A stretch of DNA of 64,000 nt from Bacteroidaceae bacterium (GTDB taxonomy: Bacteria; Bacteroidota; Bacteroidia; Bacteroidales; Bacteroidaceae), in NCBI GenBank assembly GCA_902362375.1, contig CABIVS010000003.1, positions 234,895 through 298,894 on the forward strand, in the 5' to 3' direction. Below, one piece after another: positions 26,185 through 36,064 of this stretch (its first letter is position 1; each line of letters starts with the position of its first letter). The position numbers were made by a program, and so were the translations under genes. The notes below the pieces were generated by a model that saw only the letters and a list, made by a program, of their open reading frames with translations, ran no database searches and was not told where the DNA came from.

Positions 26185-27315
26185 ATGAAACTCAAACGAA
26201 TAATTCTGTTGTTATTGACAGTGATGTTTTCTTTTTCTTATGGAGAAGTGTTTGCGAAAGATGGAAATTCGCTGAAAAAGGCTTTGAAAAACAAGTTTTT
26301 GATTGGCGTGTCAGTGAACACACATCAAAGTTCCGGTAAGGATGTCGCAGCTGTTGAAGTTGTAAAGAAGAATTTTAATTCCATCGTGGCGGAAAACTGC
26401 ATGAAGTCTTCTGTCATTCATCCGAAAGAAAATAAATATAATTTTACGCAGGCAGATGAATTTGTCAGTTTTGGTGAGAGCAATCAAATGGCTATCATCG
26501 GTCACTGCCTGATTTGGCATTCACAATTGGCCCCTTGGTTTTGCGTAGATAAGGATGGGAACAATGTTTCTCCGGAAGTCCTGAAGAAGCGGATGAAAGA
26601 CCATATCACGACTATCGTGAAACGCTATAAAGGCCGCATCAAAGGCTGGGATGTAGTAAATGAAGCGATTGAAGATAATGGAGCATATCGCAAGACAAAG
26701 TTTTATGAGATTTTGGGGAAAGAATATATTCCATTGGCTTTCCAGTATGCACACGAGGCCGATCCGGATGCCGAACTTTACTACAATGACTACTCTATGG
26801 CTCAACCGGGCAGAAGAGATGCAGTCGTGAAGATGGTAAATGGTTTGAAAAAACGTGGAATCCGTATTGATGCCGTAGGTATGCAAGGACACATAGGCAT
26901 GGACTACCCGAAAATCAGTGAATTTGAGAAGAGTATGCTGGCCTTTGCCGGAACAGGGGTAAAGATAATGATAACAGAGCTGGATTTGACGGTGATACCA
27001 TCACCGAATCCCAATGTAGGTGCAGAAGTTTCCGCTTCCTTTGAATATAAAAAAGAGATGAATCCTTATCCGGATGGATTACCGGAAGAGGTATCGAAAG
27101 CATGGACTGAAAGAATGAATGACTTTTTCCGTCTGTTCCTGAAGCATCATAACCTCATCACCAGGGTTACTCTTTGGGGAGTAGCCGATCAGAACTCTTG
27201 GCGTAATGACTGGCCGATGAGAGGCCGCACGGATTATCCGTTACTTTTTGATCGCAATTATCAGCCGAAGCCGGTAGTCGACCTGATTATCAAAGAGGCT
27301 GAAAAAACAAAATAA
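26185..27315 (+). CDS. Endo-1,4-beta-xylanase, GH10
   Basis: A 376-residue exported GH10 enzyme, one catalytic barrel with no binding module. A signal peptide (~1-24, ending near VFAKDG) is followed by the classic motifs [22 protein letters not shown], the acid/base Glu160 in [12 protein letters not shown], and nucleophile Glu265 in [17 protein letters not shown] closes the active site. It cleaves internal xylan bonds. Without a lipobox it is expected in the periplasm, where it would process imported oligosaccharides. The GH43 gene follows after 27 bases. Confidence 0.95.
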   Translation: MKLKRIILLLLTVMFSFSYGEVFAKDGNSLKKALKNKFLIGVSVNTHQSSGKDVAAVEVVKKNFNSIVAENCMKSSVIHPKENKYNFTQADEFVSFGESNQMAIIGHCLIWHSQLAPWFCVDKDGNNVSPEVLKKRMKDHITTIVKRYKGRIKGWDVVNEAIEDNGAYRKTKFYEILGKEYIPLAFQYAHEADPDAELYYNDYSMAQPGRRDAVVKMVNGLKKRGIRIDAVGMQGHIGMDYPKISEFEKSMLAFAGTGVKIMITELDLTVIPSPNPNVGAEVSASFEYKKEMNPYPDGLPEEVSKAWTERMNDFFRLFLKHHNLITRVTLWGVADQNSWRNDWPMRGRTDYPLLFDRNYQPKPVVDLIIKEAEKTK

Positions 27316-27342
27316 GTTTCTAACAGAAAAAATAGAAATAAT

Positions 27343-28320
27343 ATGAAAACAGAAAAAAGATATTTAGTTCCCAGTGATTATATGGCTGACCCTGCCGTAC
27401 ATGTATTTGATGGCAAACTGTATATTTATCCCTCGCACGATTGGGAAAGTGGTATTGCCGAAAATGATAATGGCGATCATTTCAATATGAAAGATTATCA
27501 CGTGTATTCTATGGATGATGTGATGAACGGTGAAATAAAAGATCATGGAGTGGTGCTTTCCACAGAGGATATTCCTTGGGCGGGCCGTCAACTTTGGGAT
27601 TGTGATGTGGTTTGTAAAGATGGTAAGTACTATATGTATTTTCCATTGAAAGATCAGAATGATATATTTCGTATCGGGGTAGCTGTGAGTGATAAACCTT
27701 ATGGTCCTTTTATACCGGAAGCTAATCCGATGAAGGGAAGTTACAGCATCGATCCGGCTGTATGGGATGACGGAGATGGTAACTATTATATGTATTTCGG
27801 TGGATTGTGGGGTGGACAACTTCAACGTTACCGTAATAATAAAGCCTTGGAATCTGCTATTTTGCCGGAAGGAGAGGAGGAAGCAATCCCGTCGCGTGTC
27901 GCTCGTTTGAGTGAAGATATGATGGAGTTTGCCGAAGAACCCCGTGCAGTGGTAATTCTGGATGAAAACGGCAAGCCGTTGACAGCAGGGGATACGGAAC
28001 GCCGTTTCTTTGAAGCTTCGTGGATGCATAAATATAATGGCAAATACTATTTCTCCTATTCTACGGGAGATACTCATCTGCTCTGCTATGCAATAGGTGA
28101 TAACCCTTATGGGCCGTTTACTTATCAGGGAGTCATTCTGACTCCGGTGGTAGGATGGACTACTCACCATGCTATTGTAGAGTTTAAAGGTAAGTGGTAT
28201 CTGTTTCATCACGATTGTGTGCCATCAGAGGGAAAGACATGGCTCCGTAGCCTAAAAGTCTGTGAACTTCAGTATGATGCAGACGGGCGAATCATTACTA
28301 TCGAGGGAAAAGATGAATAA
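27343..28320 (+). CDS. GH43 beta-xylosidase / alpha-L-arabinofuranosidase
   Basis: A 325-residue five-bladed beta-propeller enzyme without accessory domain and without a signal peptide. The three catalytic acids are visible: Asp16 (YMADPAV), Asp137 (SIDPAVWDD) and Glu224 (RFFEASWMHKYNGKYY). This short form resembles GH43 subfamily 1 enzymes, which release xylose from xylooligosaccharides and sometimes arabinose. The lack of an export signal suggests a cytoplasmic site, downstream of the GPH importer. Confidence 0.93.
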   Translation: MKTEKRYLVPSDYMADPAVHVFDGKLYIYPSHDWESGIAENDNGDHFNMKDYHVYSMDDVMNGEIKDHGVVLSTEDIPWAGRQLWDCDVVCKDGKYYMYFPLKDQNDIFRIGVAVSDKPYGPFIPEANPMKGSYSIDPAVWDDGDGNYYMYFGGLWGGQLQRYRNNKALESAILPEGEEEAIPSRVARLSEDMMEFAEEPRAVVILDENGKPLTAGDTERRFFEASWMHKYNGKYYFSYSTGDTHLLCYAIGDNPYGPFTYQGVILTPVVGWTTHHAIVEFKGKWYLFHHDCVPSEGKTWLRSLKVCELQYDADGRIITIEGKDE

Positions 28321-28357
28321 TAGAATACATTAAAACAACCGCCTCTATCTGAAAAAT

Positions 28358-30496
28358 ATGCCTAGAAATATATTTGCATTGATATTCACTATCCTTTTTT
28401 GCTTTTCTTCTATTTGGGCAGAAGATGGAAGTGCCTTGTGGCTTCGTTATGCATCGGGAGCGAAAGCGGAAATCACCAGCAAGAAACAATCACCTACATT
28501 ACGTATTGCGGTTTCCGAATTACAGAACTTCTGGCAGGGAGGAATCTCGGTTACTTTGGAGGTTCGGAGCAATAAAGAACTTCGTGCACTTGGAAATGAG
28601 GGATATACGATTCAGACCTCCAAAGGTGGCAATCAAATAACGATAGCTTCTTGCGGTGAACAAGGAGTACTTTATGGAACTTATCATTTACTCCGTCTGC
28701 AAGCTACCGGACAACTACCGGAATCAGCTTTGCAATCCCTCAATATCTCTGAACGACCTGATTATCGAATTCGTATCCTGAATCATTGGGATAACTTGGA
28801 TGGTACAATCGAACGCGGATATGCCGGACATTCACTTTGGAAATGGGACGAACTTCCGTCTGTTGTCTCTCTCCGTTATGAAGCCTACGCTCGTGCCAAT
28901 GCTTCTATCGGCATTAATGCCACCGTAATAAACAATGTCAATGCAAGTCCTAAGATACTATCTAATGATTATTTGCAGAAAGTCAAAGTCTTGGCCGACG
29001 TTTTCCGCCCTTATGGCTTGAAAATATATCTTTCTATCAATTTCTCTTCTCCCGCAGCTTTAGGTGGTTTGTCCACTTCCGATCCGTTGAATAAAGAAGT
29101 GATAGACTGGTGGAAGCAGAAAGCCAAAGAGATTTATTCTCTGATTCCCGATTTCGGAGGTTTCTTGGTGAAAGCGAATTCCGAAGGGCAGCCCGGTCCA
29201 TGTGACTACGGACGCACTCATGCCGAAGGAGCCAATATGCTTGCCGATGTGTTGAGGCCCTATCATGGTATTGTGATGTGGCGCGCTTTCGTTTATTCTC
29301 CTACTGACAGCGACCGTGCCAAACAAGCCTATCTTGAATTTGAACCTTTGGATGGTAAGTTCCGGGACAATGTTATTGTGCAGATCAAAAACGGTCCGAT
29401 AGATTTCCAGCCCCGTGAGCCATTCAGCCCGCTGTTCGGAGCTATGAAGAAGACGGCAGTTATGCCCGAGTTTCAAATCACACAAGAGTATCTTGGCTTT
29501 TCCAATCACCTTGCGTTCCTTGCTCCTATGTGGAAAGAATGTTTAGATAGTGATACTTATCTACAAGGCAAAGGCTCCACCATTGCCCGTGTGACGGATG
29601 GTTCGTTATTCCCTCATCCGCTCACGGCTATTTCCGGAGTGGCAAACATCGGTGATGATACTAATTGGTGTGGACATCCTTTTGCCCAAGCTAACTGGTA
29701 TGCTTTCGGACGCTTGGCATGGAAGCATTCGCTCTCTTCCGAACAGATAGGAAATGAATGGTTGAAACAGACTTTTCTTCCCGTTACCGGTGCGCAAATC
29801 GATACTCCGGCAGGAGAAGTCATTCAAAAAGAGCAAATTGACGCTGAACTCTCCTTTCTCAACTCCCAAGTGCTTCAGAAATCGAGAGAAGCAGTAGTAG
29901 ACTACATGATGCCTCTCGGCTTGCATCATATCTTTGCATGGGGACATCATTACGGACCGGAACCCTGGTGTGATATTCCCGATGCCCGCCCGGATTGGCT
30001 ACCTCCTTATTACCACCGTGCCGACAACATGGGAATAGGTTTCGACCGCAGCAGTACAGGAAGTAATGCTACCGGACAATACCATTCTCCATTATGCGAG
30101 CAACTGGACAATGTGAATACCTGTCCGGAGAATCTGCTCCTTTGGTTTCACCATGTCCCTTGGAATCATCAGATGAAGAGCGGGCGTACACTTTGGACAG
30201 AACTGTGCTACGCGTATGATCGTGGTGTAAACGAAGTGAGAAACTTTCAAAAAGTGTGGGACAGGATGGAACCGTATATTGATTTCGAACGTTTTCGTGA
30301 TGTGCAACACCGCCTGAAGATTCAGGCACGGGATGCTGTCTGGTGGCGGGATGCTTGTTTGCTTTACTTCCAGCAATTCAGCAGACAACCGATACCTTAC
30401 GAATTGGAACCTCCCATACACGAGTTGAAAGATATGATGGAATACAAATTGGATATTACCAATTTTGAATGTCCACCTTATGGGTTTAGTAAGTAA
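28358..30496 (+). CDS. Alpha-glucuronidase, GH67
   Basis: A 712-residue exported enzyme that removes (4-O-methyl-)glucuronic acid from the non-reducing end of glucuronoxylooligosaccharides. A signal peptide (~1-21, ...SIWAEDG) is followed by an N-terminal alpha/beta domain, then a central barrel with LNHWDNLDGTIERGYAGHSL, KANSEGQPGPCDYGRTHAEG and MPEFQITQEYLG, and a helical C-terminal domain with HHYGPEPW and WNHQMKSGRTLW. Length and motifs are full-size GH67. It is the last gene of the cassette and complements the GH10 and GH43 enzymes. Confidence 0.95.
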   Translation: MPRNIFALIFTILFCFSSIWAEDGSALWLRYASGAKAEITSKKQSPTLRIAVSELQNFWQGGISVTLEVRSNKELRALGNEGYTIQTSKGGNQITIASCGEQGVLYGTYHLLRLQATGQLPESALQSLNISERPDYRIRILNHWDNLDGTIERGYAGHSLWKWDELPSVVSLRYEAYARANASIGINATVINNVNASPKILSNDYLQKVKVLADVFRPYGLKIYLSINFSSPAALGGLSTSDPLNKEVIDWWKQKAKEIYSLIPDFGGFLVKANSEGQPGPCDYGRTHAEGANMLADVLRPYHGIVMWRAFVYSPTDSDRAKQAYLEFEPLDGKFRDNVIVQIKNGPIDFQPREPFSPLFGAMKKTAVMPEFQITQEYLGFSNHLAFLAPMWKECLDSDTYLQGKGSTIARVTDGSLFPHPLTAISGVANIGDDTNWCGHPFAQANWYAFGRLAWKHSLSSEQIGNEWLKQTFLPVTGAQIDTPAGEVIQKEQIDAELSFLNSQVLQKSREAVVDYMMPLGLHHIFAWGHHYGPEPWCDIPDARPDWLPPYYHRADNMGIGFDRSSTGSNATGQYHSPLCEQLDNVNTCPENLLLWFHHVPWNHQMKSGRTLWTELCYAYDRGVNEVRNFQKVWDRMEPYIDFERFRDVQHRLKIQARDAVWWRDACLLYFQQFSRQPIPYELEPPIHELKDMMEYKLDITNFECPPYGFSK

Positions 30497-30540
30497 ACAA
30501 AGATATTCCCTATACGGAACGAATAAGAATATGTTTGCAA

Positions 30541-30574
30541 TTTGGCGTCTTTTATGATAAAATTGTTACCTTTG
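30541..30574 (+). promoter_or_regulatory. Complete Bacteroides promoter for the ABC ATPase gene
   Basis: TTTG (30541-30544) and TACCTTTG (30567-30574) match the -33 and -7 boxes with a 22-base spacer, 30 bases upstream of the ATG at 30604. Confidence 0.65.
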
Positions 30575-30603
30575 CGGGCAATAATAAAACAGAATAAAAG
30601 AAT

Positions 30604-32058
30604 ATGAACCAAAATACATTCTGCATGGCGGGGGGCGTAGCACGCAACCCGCTTGTGCGTTTAGCCAAACCCATCACGGCAACTATCGGAGCGAATGAGC
30701 ACATAGCCATTGTAGGTCCCAATGGTGGTGGTAAAAGTCTTTTTATAGATACCCTGATCGGAAAATATCCATTGCGTGATGGAACCGTGCAATATGATTT
30801 TTCCCCCTCTGCCACCCAGACTCTTTATGATAATGTGAAATACATTGCTTTCCGCGATACTTATGGAGCTGCCGATGCCAATTACTACTATCAGCAGCGT
30901 TGGAATGCTCACGATCAGGATGAGGCTCCCGATGTTCGTGAGATGTTGGGAGAAATCAAGGACGAGCAACTGCAATGCGAACTGTTTGAACTCTTCCGTA
31001 TCGAACCGTTGCTCGACAAGAAAATCATTCTCCTTTCTAGCGGTGAATTACGTAAATTCCAGCTAACCAAAACCCTGTTGACTGCTCCCCGCGTGTTGAT
31101 TATGGATAATCCGTTTATCGGACTGGATGCTCCTACGCGTGAACTGTTATTCTCTTTGCTCGAACGTCTGACGAAAATGTCGTCCGTACAAATTATTCTG
31201 GTGCTTTCCATGCTCGATGATATACCGTCATTCATTACTCATGTCATTCCTGTGGACAAAATGGAGGTCTTTCCTAAAATGGAACGTGAAGCCTATCTCG
31301 AAGCTTTCCGTAGTAGAGATGTGGTTACCTCTTTTGATGATTTGCAGCAACGGATTATAGATTTGCCATCTGATGGCAACAATTACGATTCGGAGGAAGT
31401 AGTGAAACTGAATAAGGTCAGTATCCGTTATGGCGACCGAACTATTCTGAAAGAACTGGACTGGACAGTCCGTCGTGGTGAGAAGTGGGCGTTGAGTGGT
31501 GAGAACGGTGCCGGGAAATCGACTCTGTTGAGCCTTGTCTGTGCAGACAATCCGCAATCGTATGCCTGTGACATCAGTCTCTTCGGACGGAAAAGAGGGA
31601 CGGGAGAAAGTATTTGGGAAATCAAGAAACATATCGGTTACGTAAGTCCGGAGATGCACCGTGCTTATCTTAAAAATCTGCCCGCTATTGAGATTGTAGC
31701 CAGTGGTTTGCATGACAGTATCGGTCTGTATAAACGTCCTCAACCGGAACAGATGGCTATCTGTGAGTGGTGGATGGATATATTCGGCATTGCAAATTTG
31801 AAAGATAAACCATTCCTGCAACTATCCAGTGGAGAACAACGTTTGGCCTTGCTGGCAAGAGCTTTCGTCAAAGACCCGGAACTGCTGATTCTGGATGAAC
31901 CGCTTCATGGCTTGGATACCTATAATCGTCGCCGGGTAAAGAAAGTGATCGAGGCTTTCTGCCGACGCAAAGATAAGACGATGATTATGGTGACACATTA
32001 TGAATCGGAACTTCCCAACACTATAACAGACCGTATTTTCTTAAAGAGAAACCGGTAA
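30604..32058 (+). CDS. Double ABC-domain ATPase (ModF/PhrA-like)
   Basis: A 484-residue soluble protein with two complete nucleotide-binding domains and no membrane segment. Domain 1: Walker A GPNGGGKS, signature LSSGELRK, Walker B VLIMDNPF. Domain 2: Walker A GENGAGKS, signature LSSGEQRL, Walker B LLILDEP with the His-loop VTHYESE. This layout matches ModF (PhrA), found in molybdate loci of other bacteria; no molybdate genes lie nearby here, so the role is open. A decayed piece of the 3' end of such a gene occurs at 34113-34269. Confidence 0.9.
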   Translation: MNQNTFCMAGGVARNPLVRLAKPITATIGANEHIAIVGPNGGGKSLFIDTLIGKYPLRDGTVQYDFSPSATQTLYDNVKYIAFRDTYGAADANYYYQQRWNAHDQDEAPDVREMLGEIKDEQLQCELFELFRIEPLLDKKIILLSSGELRKFQLTKTLLTAPRVLIMDNPFIGLDAPTRELLFSLLERLTKMSSVQIILVLSMLDDIPSFITHVIPVDKMEVFPKMEREAYLEAFRSRDVVTSFDDLQQRIIDLPSDGNNYDSEEVVKLNKVSIRYGDRTILKELDWTVRRGEKWALSGENGAGKSTLLSLVCADNPQSYACDISLFGRKRGTGESIWEIKKHIGYVSPEMHRAYLKNLPAIEIVASGLHDSIGLYKRPQPEQMAICEWWMDIFGIANLKDKPFLQLSSGEQRLALLARAFVKDPELLILDEPLHGLDTYNRRRVKKVIEAFCRRKDKTMIMVTHYESELPNTITDRIFLKRNR

Positions 32059-32098
32059 ACATTATTTTCTGATATTTATTTTTCTTTGAAATCAGGTT

Positions 32099-33964
32099 TT
32101 AGTTGAGCGGATGCGTAAACCAGAAACAGGACCCTTCTCCCGGTTTCGATTCCACTCCGATTTTGCCACCCAGCTGTGTGACGATACTCTGACAGATGGA
32201 AAGTCCCAATCCTGTGCCGGCAATGAAATTATTCAATTTCACGAATCGGGTGAAGATAGCTTCCTGTTTTTCCGGTTCGATGCCCATTCCCGTATCCTGA
32301 ACCGAGAATCTGACTTCATTTCCGTTGATTTGGTAATCAATGACAATACTACCCTTGGAAGTAAATTTCAGAGCATTCGTTATAAAGTTCAGCAATACCT
32401 GATACAACCTGTTTTTGTCGCTGGTAAAAGTAAGTTCGGGAAGTTCCGGTGCTAAAAGAATCTCTACTTGTTCAGTAGCCTTTACCTGCATAGCCTGTAG
32501 CAGTTCGTTGCAAAGTTGTTGTGCATCCACTTGTTCCGGGATAATGTCGAAAGTCCCGGCCTCGATCTTTGACAAGTCAAGAATATCCGAGATCAGTTGT
32601 AACAAGAGTTTGTTATTCTCTTCAATAATTGTTATATACAGATGTTTTTCTTCTGCATCCTCCGCTTCCTCAAGCAGACTGGAAAAGCCTACTATCGCAT
32701 TGAGTGGAGTACGTATCTCATGACTCATATTCGCAAGAAAAGCAGATTTTAGCCGGTCGGCTTCTTCAGCTTTCTCTTTGGCGCCAATCAGCATCCGCTC
32801 TGTCTCTTTCAGTTCGGTAATATCAAAGTTGATACACAGCATTTCGATGATATTATCCTGCGGCTGATAATTCCTGACTAATACGTTAACCCGTGTCCAA
32901 GTGTAATTTCCATTTGCTCTGCGGATGCGGACATCGCGGGATAGCTTGGAACTTTCTCCTTTTATCACTTTATCCAGGAAGTCGATCATCACAGCCCGAT
33001 CTTCCGGATGGAAATGGGAATGAATACCGATGATTTCCGGCAATGGGGTACCCTCTTCTTCACCTACATTCATGTACCAGCTTCTCAAAGCATACCCGTC
33101 CCGACTCAAAGCATCGAAGTGTGCGTAACCTACTTTTGCATAATCTCCCACCAGATCGAAAAAACTCTCGAATTCCTGAATCTTATTATAGGCAATTGTA
33201 TCTTCGGTCTTGTCTACATTTATTAAGAGGTAGTTGATAGGTGCGTGGTTGTGATCGTATAGAGTGGTGACTTTCGTTGTTAAGTCAATGAAACCGGTTG
33301 TACTGTCAGGCTGATAATATTTGTTGATTTTGGAAAAGTCATACCGGAATGTAAAATCTGCGTTCTCATTGTCTCTAATCTTTTGTTTTATTTCCTCCGG
33401 CAATATAGGATTCTCGAAAATGTTGACTCCCAGAATATCTTCTTTATTGGAAATACGGAACATTTCCATATCTTTTTTATTCAGGTCGACCATTTGACCG
33501 TCCTTATCATATAATTCGATGCCGACCGGAAGATTCTTATAAATATTATGCAGGATCCGCTCGCTATTTTGTAGAGCCTGATGTGCAGAGGCTATATGAA
33601 TTCCCTCTTGTGTTTCGGCAATTCCATATACTTTGGTGTTACCGTTTTCGTCTGTTTCCTGAAAGCATGCCTTGCTGCGAATCCATACATGGCCTTTGGG
33701 AGTATCAAACAAGTATATTTCTTCTACAGTCTGTTGCAATTTGTCAAAAGACGGAAAAGTGGCGTATCCCTGGTCTTCTTTTAGAATACGCTTGTTGAAA
33801 TCTTCGAAACTGATGAGCCCGTCTTCTCCTATTCCGAGTAGTTGGGAGATAAGTTCCGAACACTTGTAAGTCTTTGCTTTTAAGTCAGCTTCCCACCATC
33901 CTATATTCGCTTTGTTCATAAGCTTTTGTAGGAATTCACTTTCGTTTTGTTCGTTTATTTTCAA
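32099..33964 (-). CDS. PAS-domain sensor histidine kinase
   Basis: A 621-residue cytoplasmic kinase with no membrane segment. Three PAS-type sensor domains (~10-115, ~130-250, ~265-390) precede the HisKA dimerisation helix with His415 ([13 protein letters not shown]) and an HATPase_c domain ([33 protein letters not shown]). It has no receiver domain, so a separate response regulator must take the phosphate. The second PAS domain closely resembles that of the hybrid kinase at 61643-63622. The start is TTG at 33964; the first in-frame ATG is 15 codons later. It converges on the ABC ATPase gene. Confidence 0.88.
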   Translation of the reverse strand: MKINEQNESEFLQKLMNKANIGWWEADLKAKTYKCSELISQLLGIGEDGLISFEDFNKRILKEDQGYATFPSFDKLQQTVEEIYLFDTPKGHVWIRSKACFQETDENGNTKVYGIAETQEGIHIASAHQALQNSERILHNIYKNLPVGIELYDKDGQMVDLNKKDMEMFRISNKEDILGVNIFENPILPEEIKQKIRDNENADFTFRYDFSKINKYYQPDSTTGFIDLTTKVTTLYDHNHAPINYLLINVDKTEDTIAYNKIQEFESFFDLVGDYAKVGYAHFDALSRDGYALRSWYMNVGEEEGTPLPEIIGIHSHFHPEDRAVMIDFLDKVIKGESSKLSRDVRIRRANGNYTWTRVNVLVRNYQPQDNIIEMLCINFDITELKETERMLIGAKEKAEEADRLKSAFLANMSHEIRTPLNAIVGFSSLLEEAEDAEEKHLYITIIEENNKLLLQLISDILDLSKIEAGTFDIIPEQVDAQQLCNELLQAMQVKATEQVEILLAPELPELTFTSDKNRLYQVLLNFITNALKFTSKGSIVIDYQINGNEVRFSVQDTGMGIEPEKQEAIFTRFVKLNNFIAGTGLGLSICQSIVTQLGGKIGVESKPGEGSCFWFTHPLN

Positions 33965-34112
33965 GATATGTCTGTATTATCAGGAGTTAGACAATAATTT
34001 GCTCGTAAAAATAATCATTTTTGTTGAATTCCACCTTAAAAAAGTAAAAGATAGTATGATTGTATCATAAGGAAAGTCTGTACTACAAAGAAAACGGGCA
34101 TATATGAACAGA

Positions 34113-34269
34113 ATATCAATAAATTATCTTCGTGTAAAAAAAATAATCGAAGCATTCTGTAAGCGTAAAGATAAAGCGAAGATTAAATCAACATCCAGAT
34201 GAATGGGAACGGTCGGATATAGTTGTGAATCGTATCTTTCTGGGGAGAAACAAGGTGTCAAAATATTAA
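34113..34269 (+). pseudogene. Decayed 3' fragment of an ABC ATPase gene
   Basis: From 34131 the bases translate as RVKKIIEAFCKRKDKAKI, matching RVKKVIEAFCRRKDKTMI near the end of the intact ABC ATPase. After a frameshift and a stop in the first frame, the other frame gives EWERSDIVVNRIFLGRN (34201 on), matching the intact TDRIFLKRNR end, with a stop at 34267-34269. No start or upstream body is present. It lies in an otherwise empty 446-base gap and is best read as a remnant of a duplication or a second family member. Confidence 0.75.
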
Positions 34270-34368
34270 GAGCCAGACGATGGGAATAGAATATGTCTAT
34301 AACAACAAATGCATTTATATGAATTATAATCTTTTTTAATAAATAGAATGTTTTTTGCTCTAATTGGT

Positions 34369-34376
34369 TATCTTTG
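34369..34376 (+). promoter_or_regulatory. -7 box for the ECF sigma gene
   Basis: TATCTTTG lies 35 bases upstream of the sigma factor ATG at 34411. Confidence 0.55.
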
Positions 34377-34410
34377 CGCTCTATAAAATGCAAAAAGTAA
34401 CTGGAAATAC

Positions 34411-34914
34411 ATGAATGATAGTCAAAATGCTATAACTGTTATATACAGGGAACATTGGCAAAAACTCTATATTCATGCATATAATCTGCTGAATGATGAG
34501 GAAAGTGCAAAAGATGTGGTGAACGATGTCTTTTGTTCGGTGCTTGAGAGCAGCGAACGGTTGACAACGGAAGAGGATCTGCTGCCGTTATTCTTCGTCA
34601 TGGTACGAAATCGTTGTATTGACCAAATACGTCATCAGAACGTGGTGTATAAAAATGCGGAAAGGTATCTGGAAGAACTTTACAGTGGCTGGACTGTGAA
34701 AGAATACCGTGAGTATGAAGATAAGATAAACCGGATGCAGGAGAGTATTCGCCAGATGGCTCCACAAATGCGAACCGTAGTGGAAGAGTTTTTCTTAAAT
34801 GAAAAGAAATGTGCGGAAATCAGTGAAAAGTTACGTATTAGTGATAATACCGTTAGAACGCACATTGCCAGAGCTTTAAAGATACTCCGAAAACAATTGA
34901 CCATCTTTTTTTAA
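34411..34914 (+). CDS. ECF RNA polymerase sigma factor
   Basis: A 167-residue sigma-70 family protein of the Bacteroidetes ECF type. Region 2 covers ~10-80 (YNLLNDEESAKDVVNDVFC, then LFFVMVRNRCIDQIRHQN) and region 4 covers ~110-160 (ECF helix-turn-helix KKCAEISEKLRISDNTVRTH). It is followed by FecR, SusC and SusD genes, the standard layout for trans-envelope signalling: substrate at the SusC-like receptor releases the sigma factor through FecR. It likely directs transcription of the downstream operon. Confidence 0.93.
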   Translation: MNDSQNAITVIYREHWQKLYIHAYNLLNDEESAKDVVNDVFCSVLESSERLTTEEDLLPLFFVMVRNRCIDQIRHQNVVYKNAERYLEELYSGWTVKEYREYEDKINRMQESIRQMAPQMRTVVEEFFLNEKKCAEISEKLRISDNTVRTHIARALKILRKQLTIFF

Positions 34915-34980
34915 AAAAAATCCTATCGGGGTGTCATCAGTTTCAGTAACCTCTACGTGTTTAATGAAACTATTGACACT

Positions 34981-36045
34981 ATGATAGACCATTCAGATAA
35001 AAATTTAGATTATGCACTTCGTGCCATACAACATCCACAATTAAGGGAAACTGATGAATTCCTTCAGTGGATAAATATACCTGATAATAAAGAACTTTTC
35101 TTGGAATTAATGGCTTGTAAGGAAGCTGTGATACGTGAGAATCTGGAACGGAAACGTAGAGTCAGGTCAAGAATGTATATAGGGGCAGCGGCTTTTACTG
35201 CGGCTGCCGTATTAGTGCTGGTTTTTCTGATTCCTTCGTTATTTCCGACTACTTCCCGGCAAATGGAACAACCCATACGGCTCTTTGCTGCAATCACTGA
35301 TGGAGAACATGTGATGTTGCAAACGGATGGTCATAGTGAACAACTGCTGGAAGATAGTGTGATGAATCTTAAAGAAGTGGAAGCATTAACTTCGGACACA
35401 ATATGTTGTCAGACTTTGACTACTCCACGCGGGAAGAGCTTTCTATTGGTGTTGTCGGATGGTACTAAAGTCTGGATTAATGCTGAAAGTAGCTTGCGTT
35501 ATCCTGTGGCCTTTAATGGTAAGGAACGGCGTGTGGAACTGAAAGGGGAAGCCTGTTTCGAGGTTGCGAAGAATGAAAAATGTCCGTTTATTGTAAGTAC
35601 CGATGGGATGGAAACTACGGTATTGGGTACTAAATTCAATATACGTTCATATAAAACGGAAGACCGGCACGTGACCTTGGTACAAGGAAAGGTGGAGGTT
35701 ACGAATATGACCAGTCATCAATCCGTTATACTCCAGCCTGGTCAGGATCTCACTTATACGGAAAACGGAGAAGAAAATATATCACGTGTGAATATTGCGA
35801 CTTATACAGCTTGGACTGAGGGAATGTTCTATTTTGAAGATGCATCACTGAAAGACATCATGAGCTCTTTAGGCAGATGGTATAACGTGAATATTGATTT
35901 TGAACAAGCGGAACTATACCATATCCGATTAAACTTCTGGGCTAACCGTGATGCCCGCTTGGAAGAAGCTTTGGAACTTCTGAATAAACTGCAAAAAGTA
36001 CGTGTGGATTATCAAGACGAGACGATCACGATTAAACATATATAA
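34981..36045 (+). CDS. FecR-family anti-sigma factor
   Basis: Predicted 354-residue single-pass inner-membrane protein. A short cytoplasmic sigma-binding N-terminus (~1-65) leads to a membrane helix (~66-88, MYIGAAAFTAAAVLVLVFLI), then the periplasmic FecR domain with TPRGKSFLLVLSDGTKVWINA, RRVELKGEACFEVAKN and VLGTKFNIR, and a C-terminal secretin-like (DUF4974) domain (FYFEDASLKDIMSSLGRWYN). It relays the state of the SusC-like receptor to the ECF sigma factor. A GTG at 34957 would add eight residues; the ATG at 34981 is preferred but not certain. Confidence 0.9.
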   Translation: MIDHSDKNLDYALRAIQHPQLRETDEFLQWINIPDNKELFLELMACKEAVIRENLERKRRVRSRMYIGAAAFTAAAVLVLVFLIPSLFPTTSRQMEQPIRLFAAITDGEHVMLQTDGHSEQLLEDSVMNLKEVEALTSDTICCQTLTTPRGKSFLLVLSDGTKVWINAESSLRYPVAFNGKERRVELKGEACFEVAKNEKCPFIVSTDGMETTVLGTKFNIRSYKTEDRHVTLVQGKVEVTNMTSHQSVILQPGQDLTYTENGEENISRVNIATYTAWTEGMFYFEDASLKDIMSSLGRWYNVNIDFEQAELYHIRLNFWANRDARLEEALELLNKLQKVRVDYQDETITIKHI

Positions 36046-36064
36046 CTTTACAAATACAACTCTT

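Noticed and set aside
27364..28212. 282-codon open frame opposite the GH43 gene
   Set aside because: It is an antisense shadow of a gene with all three catalytic residues in place.
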